NCBI GenBank assembly: GCA_014904985.1
Contig: MU129224.1
Coordinates: 1 to 39,468 of the forward strand
Length of the DNA stretch: 39,468 nucleotides
DNA from: Hydnum rufescens UP504
Lineage: Eukaryota; Basidiomycota; Agaricomycetes; Cantharellales; Hydnaceae
Direction: 5' to 3'
Shown: positions 22,339-32,991 of the stretch, one piece after another
How the letters are laid out: each line of letters opens with the position of its first letter
Numbering within the stretch: position 1 is the stretch's first letter
Notes under the pieces: model-generated
The model's database searches: none
Seen by the model: the letters and a program-made list of their open reading frames with translations, nothing else
Told to the model about the DNA's origin: nothing
Made by a program: the position numbers and the translations under genes

Positions 22339-23047
22339 TATGGTTGCCAAAGTCAGGTTCAGTTCAGGTTTTGCCCCATTTGGGCAAAACCTGAACTTAA
22401 CCAAAACCTGAATCTTCTCAATTGGCAAAACCTGAACCTAACCTGAAGAAAACCTATCTTAGGTTAGGTTCAGGTTTAACCAAGGTTCAAACCTGAAATC
22501 ATGAGCCCCTTCAGACAGGAGAAATATCTGAGCTCAACACTGATTTTAACCATAATCCAGAATGAGTCACCAATTCTGGCAAGTTCCAGAATTATGTAAG
22601 CAGGTTCCTTGGTGGAGAAATATGTTACTTTGAAGTGAAGTTATACATAAAACCTCATAAACAGTTTATATTGACTATAGTCTATGTATAGTCAATATAA
22701 ACATTGTATGGGGTTTTATGTTTAACTTCACTTCAAAGTAATCTATTTCTCCACCAACAAACCTGCTTACATAATTCTGGAACTTGCCAGAATTAATGAC
22801 TCATTCTGGATTATGGTTAAAATCAGTGTTGAGCTCAGATATTTCTCATGTCTGAAGGGGCTCATGATTTCAGGTTTGAACCTGGGTTAAACCTGAACCT
22901 AACCTGAACCTGAAAACATGGGGCCCAAAACCTGAACCTGAGTTGAGGAAAATTACATGAAACCTGACCCCAATGGAACCTGACTTGGGTCAGGTTCAGG
23001 TTCAAACTCAGGTTTTCCAGGTTTGTAACCTAACTTCAGCAACCATA
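22339..23047. mobile_element. Non-autonomous hAT-like foldback MITE, 709 bp
   Basis: Ends are TATGGTTGCC and GGTTTGTAACCTAACTTCAG...GCAACCATA, with perfect 9-bp terminal inverted repeats (TATGGTTGC/GCAACCATA). The 8-bp target duplication CCAGTGGG and the TA-N-GG start are typical of hAT elements. The interior is a long hairpin: about 195 nt of arm (22485-22679) pairs with 22687-22885 around a centre at 22680-22686. The subterminal 150-180 bp on both sides are packed with AACCTGA/TCAGGTT. It has no ORF, so it must be mobilised in trans. It is inserted in the KDZ catalytic region between HQW and the CQLWYHPRK segment. Confidence 0.88.
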
Positions 23048-23055
23048 CCAGTGGG
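23048..23055 (+). repeat. Right target-site duplication CCAGTGGG
   Basis: Exact copy of 22331-22338 directly after the GCAACCATA terminus of the MITE. Confidence 0.92.
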
Positions 23056-24557
23056 TGTGTCAATTGTGGTACCACCCTAGGAAGGCGGAGCTTTGGGGTC
23101 TTTCTGATGGGGAAGGTTGTGAACATTTCTGGAGTGAGCTCATGAGGCTTATCCCCTGCCTTCAAGTTTCTGGGGTGAGTATCTTGAAGTGGACTTGCAT
23201 GTACTAGCATGGTAATAGCTGGCTTGTAGCATCATCATAGGTTGTTCGTGATAGACCTCCAAGTCGAATACCTCAATGAAATGAAACAACAAGGCACAGC
23301 AAAATGGATTCAAGAATGAGCTGCAAGGGCAAACGAGCATCTGTTTGAGGCAGAGCAAATACTGGGTGACTGTTCAATCCAGTATTTCCTTGCCCAGTTC
23401 AAGGAACAATGTGATTATCAGAGCAAACCTATGACTCGTAAATATTCATCATTGCTCAAGGGGGAACTCAACAGGCTCATCATCTATGCTATTGATTAGG
23501 TCAATCAAAGCTAATGGGAGCCCATGCTGTCAAGCAGATTCTAATTTTATCAGAAACTGCCGACCTGTTGGCTGCCAGATTAGACAACCTCAATGTCGAA
23601 CTCCTTGCTCTGGAAAAAGAGGGGTTAGAGGTTACAGCATCTTCAGAGCTGAAGACAAATATTGATGAGACTAAAGAAGCTTTGCACAAAGTGCAAAATA
23701 ATGTTGCATGAAAGGTGGCTGCACTGCAGGCCATGGATGCGACATCCTTTACATCACTTGAGGAGATGAGATGAAGCCCTTGGATCAATGTGCAACTAAA
23801 CCTCCATGTGCTGTGTACTCAACTTGTTGCAAAGCTTCACGCATGAAAGTTTGAACTTAGTTCTCTGGATCGTGCCCACACAAATCAAAAATTAGGTATT
23901 TACTCTTTGTCATGATGTGTTCCTTCTCTCCTGACCACCACATATACTTAAGATCACAACACCCATGCTCACATCAATGCAGCAGTCAAAAGTTGTACAC
24001 CTGCAATCCAGTCAAATCTGAAATGCTATAATGAGAAGATTTGGCAACTTCTTTCCATGAGAGGGAAGAATGGCATTCCAAACAATGCTTACATCCCCCC
24101 AGAGATTGAGCCTGATGGTCTCCTGAAGATGGGTGTCAATCAGCCAGTCTGGCAGGATGCCAATATTGCTGATTTCCCCAATGGGAATGTTCCTGATTGG
24201 CTGGCAGATGAGTCGGTGCACACTAATATCCATGTGGCACAAGAAATAATCAACTGCAAGCAAGACCTGCTCTGATGTCAGGCAGAATATTCAAATTTGC
24301 ACACTTGGTTCAATGCTGAATTTAAGGCCACAAAGAAGGCCTTTGATGTCTCAGTGGGTGTGTTTCAGTCTTTGTTTAGGGCAATGATGTGGTACTGAAA
24401 ATTGATTCAGACCTAGACATCAAGTACTTCCTATTGATCAAACTCCACTACCTCGATGATATAGGTTTGCAGTGGAAGGCTGATGCCATTGCATTGCCAG
24501 GAGCTGATGGTGGCCCAGAATGGGATGTGATGCCACAGCTGCCATTGTTACAAAAGG

Positions 24558-25074
24558 CTATATCTTGCACCAAGACTGAAGACCTTGTGGAGTTGGTGAT
24601 AATAGATGGTATGTCAGATAATGCAAGTTCTGATGATGATGATGGAGGGGAACTGGAGGAGGCACTGTCAGAGGTTGATGCTGTGGTTCTGAATGCCCTT
24701 GATCATGTGGACTCCTGGTTTCATGCTGCATAATTTTGTGGTTCTACATTCCATACTTTGGGTAGATATAAAGAATCTTTACTTTGGATTGAAGTTGGCT
24801 AGTGAAAAATTTGACCAAGTTCCTCACTAAGTGGGCCCCAGAGGCCAAAGGGCACCTAACTTTGATGGGGCCCCAATGGGCCAATAGGCCTAAGAATATT
24901 GGGGCCCCAGAGGCCTAAAATACCCAAATTTGGGGCCCAAATCAGTCTACTGCAGTGTTTTTTGATATTGTTTTGGGGCCCATTGGGGCCCCTGGTTTTG
25001 TAACCCTAACTAGGCCCATCCTGTGACTCATTTTTAGGGCCTATCTTAGGTACTGAAGATGGCTGTCCAGGCTG
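24558..25074 (+). repeat. Clean direct repeat, copy 1 (KDZ 3' end)
   Basis: Covers the last ~60 codons of the KDZ gene and 340 bp downstream. It is matched by 31865-32382, differing by a handful of single-base indels mostly in homopolymers. The downstream part (24830-25005) is dense in GGGGCCC blocks and contains no gene. Flanks diverge abruptly after CTGTCCAGGCTG. Confidence 0.9.
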
Positions 25075-26779
25075 TGAATAATCAAATAATAGAGATCTAG
25101 GGTTTGAATTGATATCACAACAGTTGGATTTACAGGGGTTGCTGCAAGGTATCCCCCTTGTGCAAGTCCCAAACTAGGCCAAGCATCACCCAGACTCCAT
25201 TGGGATATATTCTATGGTTGTCCCATCTGCAAGGGAGGCAAGGGTAAGTATACATTCATCCTGTATACAGAAGTGAAGGGGTTGAGCCATCAGATGTTCT
25301 ACAACATATTGTAGGTATATATCAGCTAAAAGTGGTAGTTGACTCACCCACAATGCTTGGGACTTCTCAAGGCATTGTGACCATGAACACATGTCTTGTA
25401 TTGGCTTGCACCTCCTGAAAAAAATCCCACATCAAAACACTGTGATCTGATCATGTAATGCACTCATGATGCCTGAAGGAGGTTCCTAACATGACCCAAG
25501 AATTTATGTAATTATTGTCCTCAGGTCGTGAGGTTTGGTGAAAGGTGGGGAGTAAAATAATATCTGCAGTTATTGTCATGGATTCAGTGGATTTTCGCAC
25601 TGGTGTGTCCTCCCTGCCTCCAGATTGCATCCATGGCTGCGCTTTCTAGCAGATGACCTTACTGTAAGATATAGCACCAAATAGACACACTTTTTAATAT
25701 TCTTCTTGTTGTAACCAGATGTTTTGGTATAGCTCAAACTGCTGTTTTTTGTATGAATGACGTGTTTGCAAACAGGAAGGTGTTGGGTGTGATTGAGAGG
25801 ATTCGGCGTGATTACGATCGTTCTCTTCACGTCAATGAATTAGGAAACTGGCCTGGGCTTGGCTTATATTCTAGTGATTGGGAGAGGGACTATCGATATA
25901 GAAGTAAAGAAGCAAAGGTAGTGCGAGATGATGCTGTAGATAATACCTTGTGAGAGACAGTCCTTGGTGGATGCTTATCATAGAGATATTGGCGGGCGGA
26001 CAGACTGGTTACGAGGTGTTATAACTGGGTGTGGTATATATCTGGCAGGGGGGTATATTGGTTACTTTTCCAGGAAGGTTCGTATGGAGTTACTCATTAC
26101 TCGATTACGAGCTCTAGAAGGGTAATGAGCAAGATTACATCTACAATGGACATATATTGAAGGCAAGAATTGTGGGAGATATCAAATAGAGTGAGTAGGA
26201 TTTACCAGTGGGGACGAGAACTATGATGGATGAAAGGAGGAGTAAATTGGCTTATTCATGGTGAAAAAGAAAGAGACATACGAAATAAATATCTGAATTT
26301 GTATTCCAGTGACTCAATTTGCGTTTGCTTGTAAGGATGCTAAAGTTGATGAAGAGCAGTAGCTTGCTATACCTTATGATAGGCTTTCTTTCGTTTTTGC
26401 TCGCGTAGGTATGACCATACGATAGGAGGTTTGTATCGATATATTTGGGTTCTATAAATCGGTGGATGAGGAACTTAGTTCGCTTAACTGTGGCACTGGT
26501 CAAGGTCATAGATGGAGTAGTACTTTATATTATAAGAATGAAATTTAATTCCTGACGTCAGGGTTTCCTTTCATAATCGAAGTAAAAATGTAACTACTAG
26601 TGCTAGTAGAGAAGGACGTTCCACCAGAGATATGATTGGATGGGCAGTAATGTTGATGATCTGTAACTGGTCGATTCAGAGTTCGTAATGACTGAAAGCT
26701 GTATGTGAGCTTCAGGGCCAGTGCACATCTGCATGTCTGGATATGGTCACTAGGTGAAAATGGAAGTGCATTATCATGG
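25075..26779. other. Sparse intergenic region
   Basis: Weak candidates only. A minus-strand frame at 25186-25392 (68 codons, including LPLLADIYLQYVVEHLM) has coding-like composition and continues after a TGA. A plus-strand frame at 25753-25953 (66 codons, including VLGVIERIRRDYDRSL and WERDYRYRSKEA) also looks plausible, but I recognise neither. From about 25700 on the DNA is AT-richer. The rest shows nothing I can support. Confidence 0.4.
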
Positions 26780-26804
26780 NNNNNNNNNNNNNNNNNNNNN
26801 NNNN
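26780..26804. other. Assembly gap of exactly 25 N
   Basis: Twenty-five consecutive N. A fixed 25-N gap is what some long-read gap-filling programs leave at an unresolved or over-filled gap. The error-rich sequence begins on the very next base. Confidence 0.98.
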
Positions 26805-28985
26805 ACATCTCTTTCGACTGGCTGTAGCATTGATTGTGAACCAATGGGTTGTGACTCTTACACAGTCATCAATATCGTGCAATGGTCCGGACGAAGCGCA
26901 ACACATCAATGACAAAAGAGTAACATACCACATAAATTCTTGTTGCATTTGTGCTGGGGAGCACGGATCCACAGACTCTAAGCTTCAAGACCTTTTTCAT
27001 GCGTGAACTTTGCAACACACGTTGAGTCACCCAGCACATTGGAGGTTTAGTTGCACATTGATCCAAGGGCTCATCTCATCCCTCCTCAAGTGATGTAAGG
27101 TGTCGCATCCATGGCCTGCAGCTGCAGCCACCTTTCATGCAACATTATTTTTGCATTTGTGCAAAGCTTCCCCTTTAGTCCTCATCAATATTTGTCTTCA
27201 GCCTCTGAGATCTGTAACCTCTAACCCCTCCGTTTTTCCAGCAGCAAGGAGCTCCCATTGAAGGTTGTTAATCTGGCAGCCAACCAGGCCTCGCAGTTGT
27301 TCCTGGATAAATTAGAATCTGCTTGACAAGCATGGGCTCCCATTAGCTTTGACGCCCTACATCAATAGCATACCTAGATATGAGCCTGTTGAGTTCACCT
27401 TGAGCAATGATGACTATTTACGAGTCATAGGTTTGCCTGATAATACACAATTGTTTCCTTGAACCTGCGGGCAGAGAAATACCCTGGATTGAACAGTCAC
27501 CCAGTGAGTGATGGCTTCTCTGACTCGAGAGACAGAATGCTCGTATCCATATGCACTCATTCCTTGAAAAGCCATTTTGCTGCGTGCCTTGTTGTGCTCA
27601 TCGATTCTTTTGAGTTATCGCGGACTTGGAAGCGTTCATCCCACGATTAACAACCCTACTGAGAGCTACATAGGTCCACTATTACCATGCTAGTACATCA
27701 AGCCCACTTTCAAGATCACTCACCCCAGAAACTTGAAGGCAGGGGATAGCCTCCAATCGAGCTCACTCCAGAAATTTTTCACGTAACTTTTCCCATCAGA
27801 CAAGACCCCAAAAGTCCGCCTTCCTAGTTTCGGTACCTAAAAATTGACACACCCAACCTGGTATGCGCGATTGCTCGGACTTCTAGGGTCCTATTCACAC
27901 CTGGAACAACCTGAGTTGAAACTGCAACCTACCTCACAGTCAGGTTCCATATGGGTCAGGTCTTCATGTCAACGTCGTTCTCACACCTCAGCGTTCCAGG
28001 TTTTGGGCCCAGATGCACGGTTTTTCCAGGTCAGGTTAAGGGTTCCAGGTTTGAACCAGGGGTCAAAACGCTGAAATCATGAGCCCCTTCAGACATGAGA
28101 ATCTATCGGTGAGCTCAACACTGATATTGTTTTAACCATAATCCAGAATGTAGCTCAATTAATTCTGCAAGTATCAGAATTATTGCCGATAAAGTTCGAA
28201 GGTATTTGAGATTGGTTGAGAAATAGATTACTTTGAAGTGAAGTTAAACATAAAGACCCCATACAATGTTTATATTGACCTATACAGATAGACTATAAGT
28301 CAATATACTGTTTATGAGGTTTTATGTGAATCACCCACTTCACCTTCAAAACGTAACATACTTTTCCACCAAGGAACGCTCTTACATCAATTCTGGACAC
28401 TTGCCAGAATTGGTGGACTCATTCTCCGCGATTAAATCGGTTAAAATCCAGTGTTGAGATCAGATATTTCTCCTGTCTGAAGGGGGCTCATGCTTAGTTG
28501 AATTGGTAACCTGACTAAATAGAGATCGGGGTTTCTTCTTCAGGTTAGGTTCAGGTTTTGCCCAATTGAGAAGATTCAGCGTTTGGATTAAGTTCTAGGG
28601 GGTGTTTTGCCCAAATGGGGCAAAACTGAACTGAACCTGATCTTGGCACCCATACGCACTGCTGCTATATGCATGAAATATCGAGACCCAAAGATATCTT
28701 GGTCAAGCCACCCTGCAATAAATTGCCATTTTGCCAAGACTCGTGCGCTGAAGTGGCCCAAAGCACATCGAGATACCCAGCAGATGCTTTCCAACTTACT
28801 AGCGCTACTCCACAGTAGCGAATGAAGTTTGATGGTCATCACAACTTCGCTTCTCACGCACAGTCCGTCACGGCAATTTGAACTTTCTCTAGAGCCGATA
28901 AGAGAATACACTTGCCGCGAACCTCGGAATGATTTCATTCCTGCATCCGCTGGCAGAGAGCTGCATGCAACTCCCATCACTCTCA
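26805..28985 (-). repeat. Error-rich inverted copy of the KDZ region
   Basis: Reads as a noisy reverse complement of about 23985 down to 22060: 26985-27380 matches 23880-23505, 27380-27840 matches the next exons, about 27850-28640 matches the MITE reversed, and 28650-28815 matches 22340-22140. Differences are dominated by inserted and deleted single bases scattered everywhere, including inside codons and introns alike. Open frames here are not genes. Confidence 0.85.
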
Positions 28986-29044
28986 ACCCCTAGTTTCTTT
29001 GCCTAGACAGGAATCCCTTTCCAAGCCCAGCTGATGAACCATCT

Positions 29045-31864
29045 CATGTCAATAGCATCACCCATATCCAAAAATCAACTCCATGGGTGTCATGGCAACT
29101 TCTCCCTGCCCAGCATTGATCGAGCAACTTTCCCCTCTGCCAACAATGGTGATGACCGCTGCGCTGATGAAGCCAGTTTTATCCTAACGCTCCTCATTGC
29201 TGGCGGTACTGTGTGAGCTACCTGAATGTTGAAAGTCAGTCTGCTGTATCGTAATGTTTCTGTGCTATCTTCAGCAGAGTCGGCCAAAACTGCAATTATG
29301 CCAGGGTGGCCCTTGACCAGATCTCTTTTGGTGTCTCGACATTTCTTCTCGCATACTGCAATGTCCCAGTGGTATGGTTGCCAAAGTCAGGTTCCAGCTT
29401 CAGGCTTTGCCCATATCTGTGGCAAAACCTGAACCTTAACCAACAAACGCTGAATCTTCTCACATGGCAAAACCTGAAAACCTAACCTGAAGAAAACTAA
29501 TCCTTAAGATGGTTTAGAGTTCCAGTTTAACCAAGTTCCAAACCCTGAAATCATGAAGCCCCTTCATGACCCAGCGAGAACCTTCACTATCATGAGCTCA
29601 ACCACTGATTTACCATGTAATCCAGCATGGATAGCGCAATTCGTGGCAAGCTTCCAGAATTATCCGTAAGCAGGTTCCTCTGGAAGAAATATCGTTTAAC
29701 GCACAAATAAAAAAAGTTAGATACAAACAAACCGTGCCCATACAGCAGTTATGAGTTGAGGCTTAGTCTATGTAAATCAGATAAAACATTGTATAGGGGT
29801 TCTTATGTTTAACCTTCACTTCCAAAGTAAGTCTAATTTCGTCCACCAACCAAACACTGCTGTCATAATTTCGTGGATACTCGCGAGAAGTGTAATGACT
29901 CATTCTGGATTATGGCTCTAAAAATCCAGCGCCTTCGACGCTCAGATATATCTCACACTGTCCGAAGGGGGCAAGCATGATTTCAGCGTTTAGAACCCTG
30001 GGTTAAACTGAACCGTACCACCGTGAAACCATGAAACCTGGGACCCCCCCCGCAAGACCTGACACATGAGATCCTGAGGAAAATAACAGTGAAACACTGA
30101 CCCCGCCCAATGGAAACGCCTCGACATGGTCAAGGCTTCCAGGTTCAAACCTCCTTCCTTCAGGTTTTCCAGGTTAGTACCTACCAACATTCAGCAAGCG
30201 CATACCCTCCAGTATAAGTGTTGTCATATTGTGGTGACCACCCTAGGGAAGGCGGCAGCCTTTGGGGGGTCCTTTCTGATGGGGACAGGTTGTTGAAATC
30301 AATATCTTGATGTCAGGCGCTCATGAGGCTTATCCACTCCCTGACCTCAAGTTTCTCTGGGGGAGTATCCTTGAAGTTACTTTGCATGTACTAGATGGTA
30401 AGTCCTACGCTGGCTTGCGTAGCATCAATCATAGGCTTGATATCCGTGATAGACCTGCCAAGCTCGACATACCTCCCAATGAATGAAACAACAAGGCACA
30501 CGCCAAAATGGATTCAAGAACTGAGCTGGCAAGCAAGACGAGCAATCTGTTTGAGGGAGAGGCAAATGACACTGGGCGTGACTGTTCAATGCCAGTATTT
30601 CCTCTGCGCCAGTTCAAGGAACAAGTGGTGAGTATCAGAGCCGAAACCTACCCCCTGACCGTAAAATATTCATCTTGCTCACAGGGGAAGCCACAGGCCA
30701 CTCATCTAACTGCGTAGATTACGGTTCATCCAAAACAGCTAAGGGACCCCCCGGCCTGCGTGTCACCACGCAGAGTTCTCACATTTCTATCAAGAAACCT
30801 CGCCCGACGCGCTCTCCCTGCAAGATTCACACCACACTCCACTCCTTGCTCCGCCCTGGGAACAACGAGGGGGGTTAAGGAAATGTACGATCTTCAGAGC
30901 TGAAGACAACATACTTTCGATGAGCACTCAAGACAGCTTGCCAAAGCTGGCAAAATACATGTGCAGTGAAAGGTGCTGCACTGCAGGCCCCATGAATGCC
31001 GCACATCCTTTACTCGACCTTGCAGCCCGATGAGATGAAGACCTTGGAATCCAATGTGCAACTAAACCTCCTGTGGCCCTGTGTCCTCAACTTGCTGCAA
31101 AGCTTCACGCATGAAAGCTCTGAACTCTATTTCTGATCGTCCCCACCACAAATCAAAAATTACCGTCATCTCTACCCTCCTTTGTCCATGATGTGTTTCC
31201 TTCACATCCGACCCCACCCACCATATATCGGTACAGATCTCACAACACCCATTGCTCACATCAATGCAGCCAGTCAAAGCAGCTGTTACCACCTCAATTC
31301 CAGTCACAATCTTGACCTGTCCGATAAAGCATGAAAGATTTCCTATCTCAACTTCTTTCCAATGAAGAGGGAAAATGGGCATTCCAAACACTGCTTACAT
31401 CCCCCCCAGAGACTTCGACCTGATGGTCTCCCTGAAGATGCGGCTGTTCAAGTCAGTCACTCCATGCCAGGCTATCCAACAATTCTTGCCTGATTTCCCC
31501 AATGGAAAGTTCCGCTTGGTCAGATGAGTCGGTGGCACACTAATATCATGTGGCACACCGAAAAATCAACTGCAATGCAAGACCCTGCTCTGATTCAGCA
31601 GAATATTCAATGGACACTGGTTCATGTGAATTAAGGCCAAACAGAGCTTTGAGTCTCAAGTGGGTGTGTTTCCAGTCTTTTAGGAATGATGTGGCTACTG
31701 CGAACCATTGATTCAGACCTGAATAGATTCTATTGATCAAACTCCAACTACCTCGATTGATAAGTTTGCATGGAAAGGGTGGATGCCATTGCATTGACAG
31801 GAGCTGAGTGGCTGGCAGAATGGGATGTGACTGCCACCAGCTGCCCATTGTCCACCAACAACAA
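29045..31864 (+). repeat. Error-rich forward copy of the KDZ region
   Basis: Begins near AAATCAACTCCATGGGTGTC, matching 22063, and follows 22063-24557 in order, including the MITE (about 29385-30190) and the later transposase exons, with the same dense indel noise. At about 31865 the sequence suddenly becomes clean and joins the 517-bp direct repeat. No intact ORF of the transposase survives; the short frames are fragments. Confidence 0.85.
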
Positions 31865-32382
31865 CTATATCTTGCACCAAGACTGAAGACCTTGTGGAGT
31901 TGGTGATAATAGATGGTATGTCAGATAATGCAAGTTCTGATGATGATGATGGAGGGGAACTGGAGGAGGCACTGTCAGAGGTTGATGCTGTGGTCTGAAT
32001 GCCCTTGATCATGTGGGACTCCTGGTTTCATGCTGCATAATTTTGTGGTTCTACATTCCATACTTTGGGTAGATATAAAGAATCTTTACTTTGGATTGAA
32101 GTTGGCTAGTGAAAAATTTGACCAAGTTCCTCACTAAGTGGGGCCCCAGAGGCCAAAGGGCACCTAACTTTGATGGGGCCCCAATGGGCCAATAGGCCTA
32201 AGAATATTGGGGCCCCCAGAGGCCTAAAATACCCAAATTTGGGGCCCAAATCAGTCTACTGCATGTTTTTTGATATTGTTTTGGGGCCCCATTGGGGCCC
32301 CTGGTTTTGTAACCCTAACTAGGCCCATCCTGTGACTCATTTTTAGGCCTATCTTAGGTACTGAAGATGGCTGTCCAGGCTG
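31865..32382 (+). repeat. Clean direct repeat, copy 2 (KDZ 3' end)
   Basis: Near-identical to 24558-25074, including the KDZ stop (TAA 32038-32040) and the GGGGCCC-rich block. Only single-base length differences were noticed, several in G or C runs. It ends at the same CTGTCCAGGCTG boundary and then continues into unrelated DNA encoding the next minus-strand gene. Confidence 0.9.
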
Positions 32383-32383
32383 G

Positions 32384-32838
32384 ATCAGGCAGGATAATGT
32401 GGGTCCCATTGCCAACAGGCACAATGGTGGCTGCACCTCTAGTAGTCAAAGGTGCAGTGATGATCGCCAGAGCTGTTGTTGGTGCTTGATTGATTATGGG
32501 AGGAGCTGAGTGATGAATTCACTGTCAGATATGTAACATGGCATCAAACACAAAACTTACCATGGGGGGTTATAACAGGGGCAGTGCTTGCATGCCCCTC
32601 CACAATTGGGATGCCTGGCACACTAGCTCCTTGTCTCATTGAGACCAAGGCATTGATGGCATGCGTAAGCTGGAGGATTGCCTCCTGCATACTCTGCAAG
32701 GTGGCAGTTTCCTAAGCTTGAGTGGAGAAAAAACAAGAGAACAGAAATTTGAGTGAGTATATGCACCAGTACCTGTAGCAAGGGGGGTGTACCTTTACCC
32801 AGAGGTTTGGATGGTTTGTCGGGTTTATCATGTGCCAT
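32384..32838 (-). CDS. Unrecognised spliced protein, 3' end cut by repeat junction
   Basis: ATG at 32838 (MAHDKPDKPSKPLGK) starts exon 1 (32773-32838). Introns 32712-32772 and 32506-32560, both GT-AG, connect it in frame to exon 2 (32561-32711: LQSMQEAILQLTHAINALVS) and exon 3 (32505 downward: INQAPTTALAIITAPLTTRG, then GNGTHIILPDPAW). A basic/Pro-rich start, a short amphipathic coiled-coil-like helix and an Ala/Thr/Ile-rich segment are visible; no family recognised. Exon 3 runs straight into the duplicated block at 32382, so the true 3' part is lost or replaced. Its start is 153 bp from the start of the divergent gene at 32992, suggesting a shared promoter. Confidence 0.5.
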
Positions 32839-32991
32839 GGGTGGCAGAATATTCTGGCCTGTGGCAGCACATTGGAATATCCCAGTGACTTTTTGATTGT
32901 TTGCTGCCAGTGCTCCCCAATGGTGTGTGCTATATGCTTGCAGATGAGTCTGCTCCAGATTTACCAAGATATTACATTGTGTACAGACTTT

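Larger units (their letters stand above)
18993..24733 (+). pseudogene. KDZ-superfamily transposase, multiply interrupted
   Basis: Transposase of the KDZ (Kyakuja-Dileera-Zisupton) class, a fungal DNA-transposon family. ATG at 18993. The CxC1 region runs about 19480-20033 (VCQCQPAATQLIQHGIFPC, ending CPLCFGG). The catalytic region begins near 21705 with IVCIDANFQLKHN, continues through MGVMALLCQHDR, GEKQFYAYALI, SLLYDVACAL and IFHAYSHQW, then after an insertion CQLWYHPRKAELWGLSDGEG and RLFVIDLQVEYL; the helical C-terminal part ends in an acidic tail at TAA 24731-24733. Introns at 23175-23229 and 23896-23952 restore the frame. Damage: ~1.65 kb of foreign sequence after CFGG, a MITE at 22339-23047, a frame change near 23495, and TGA codons at 19107, 21885, 23317, 23709, 23772, 23844 and 24273 where arginine fits. 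Confidence 0.85.

Noticed and set aside
24780..25015. Second hAT MITE (TAGTG.../...CCCTA ends)
   Set aside because: The terminal similarity is weak and the flanking 8-mers do not match, so no TSD supports it.
26805..31864. Numerous short ORFs on both strands, seemingly KDZ fragments
   Set aside because: They lie in an error-rich inverted-plus-direct copy of 22.06-24.56 kb next to a 25-N gap; frames are broken by indels every few dozen bases, so they are not independent genes.
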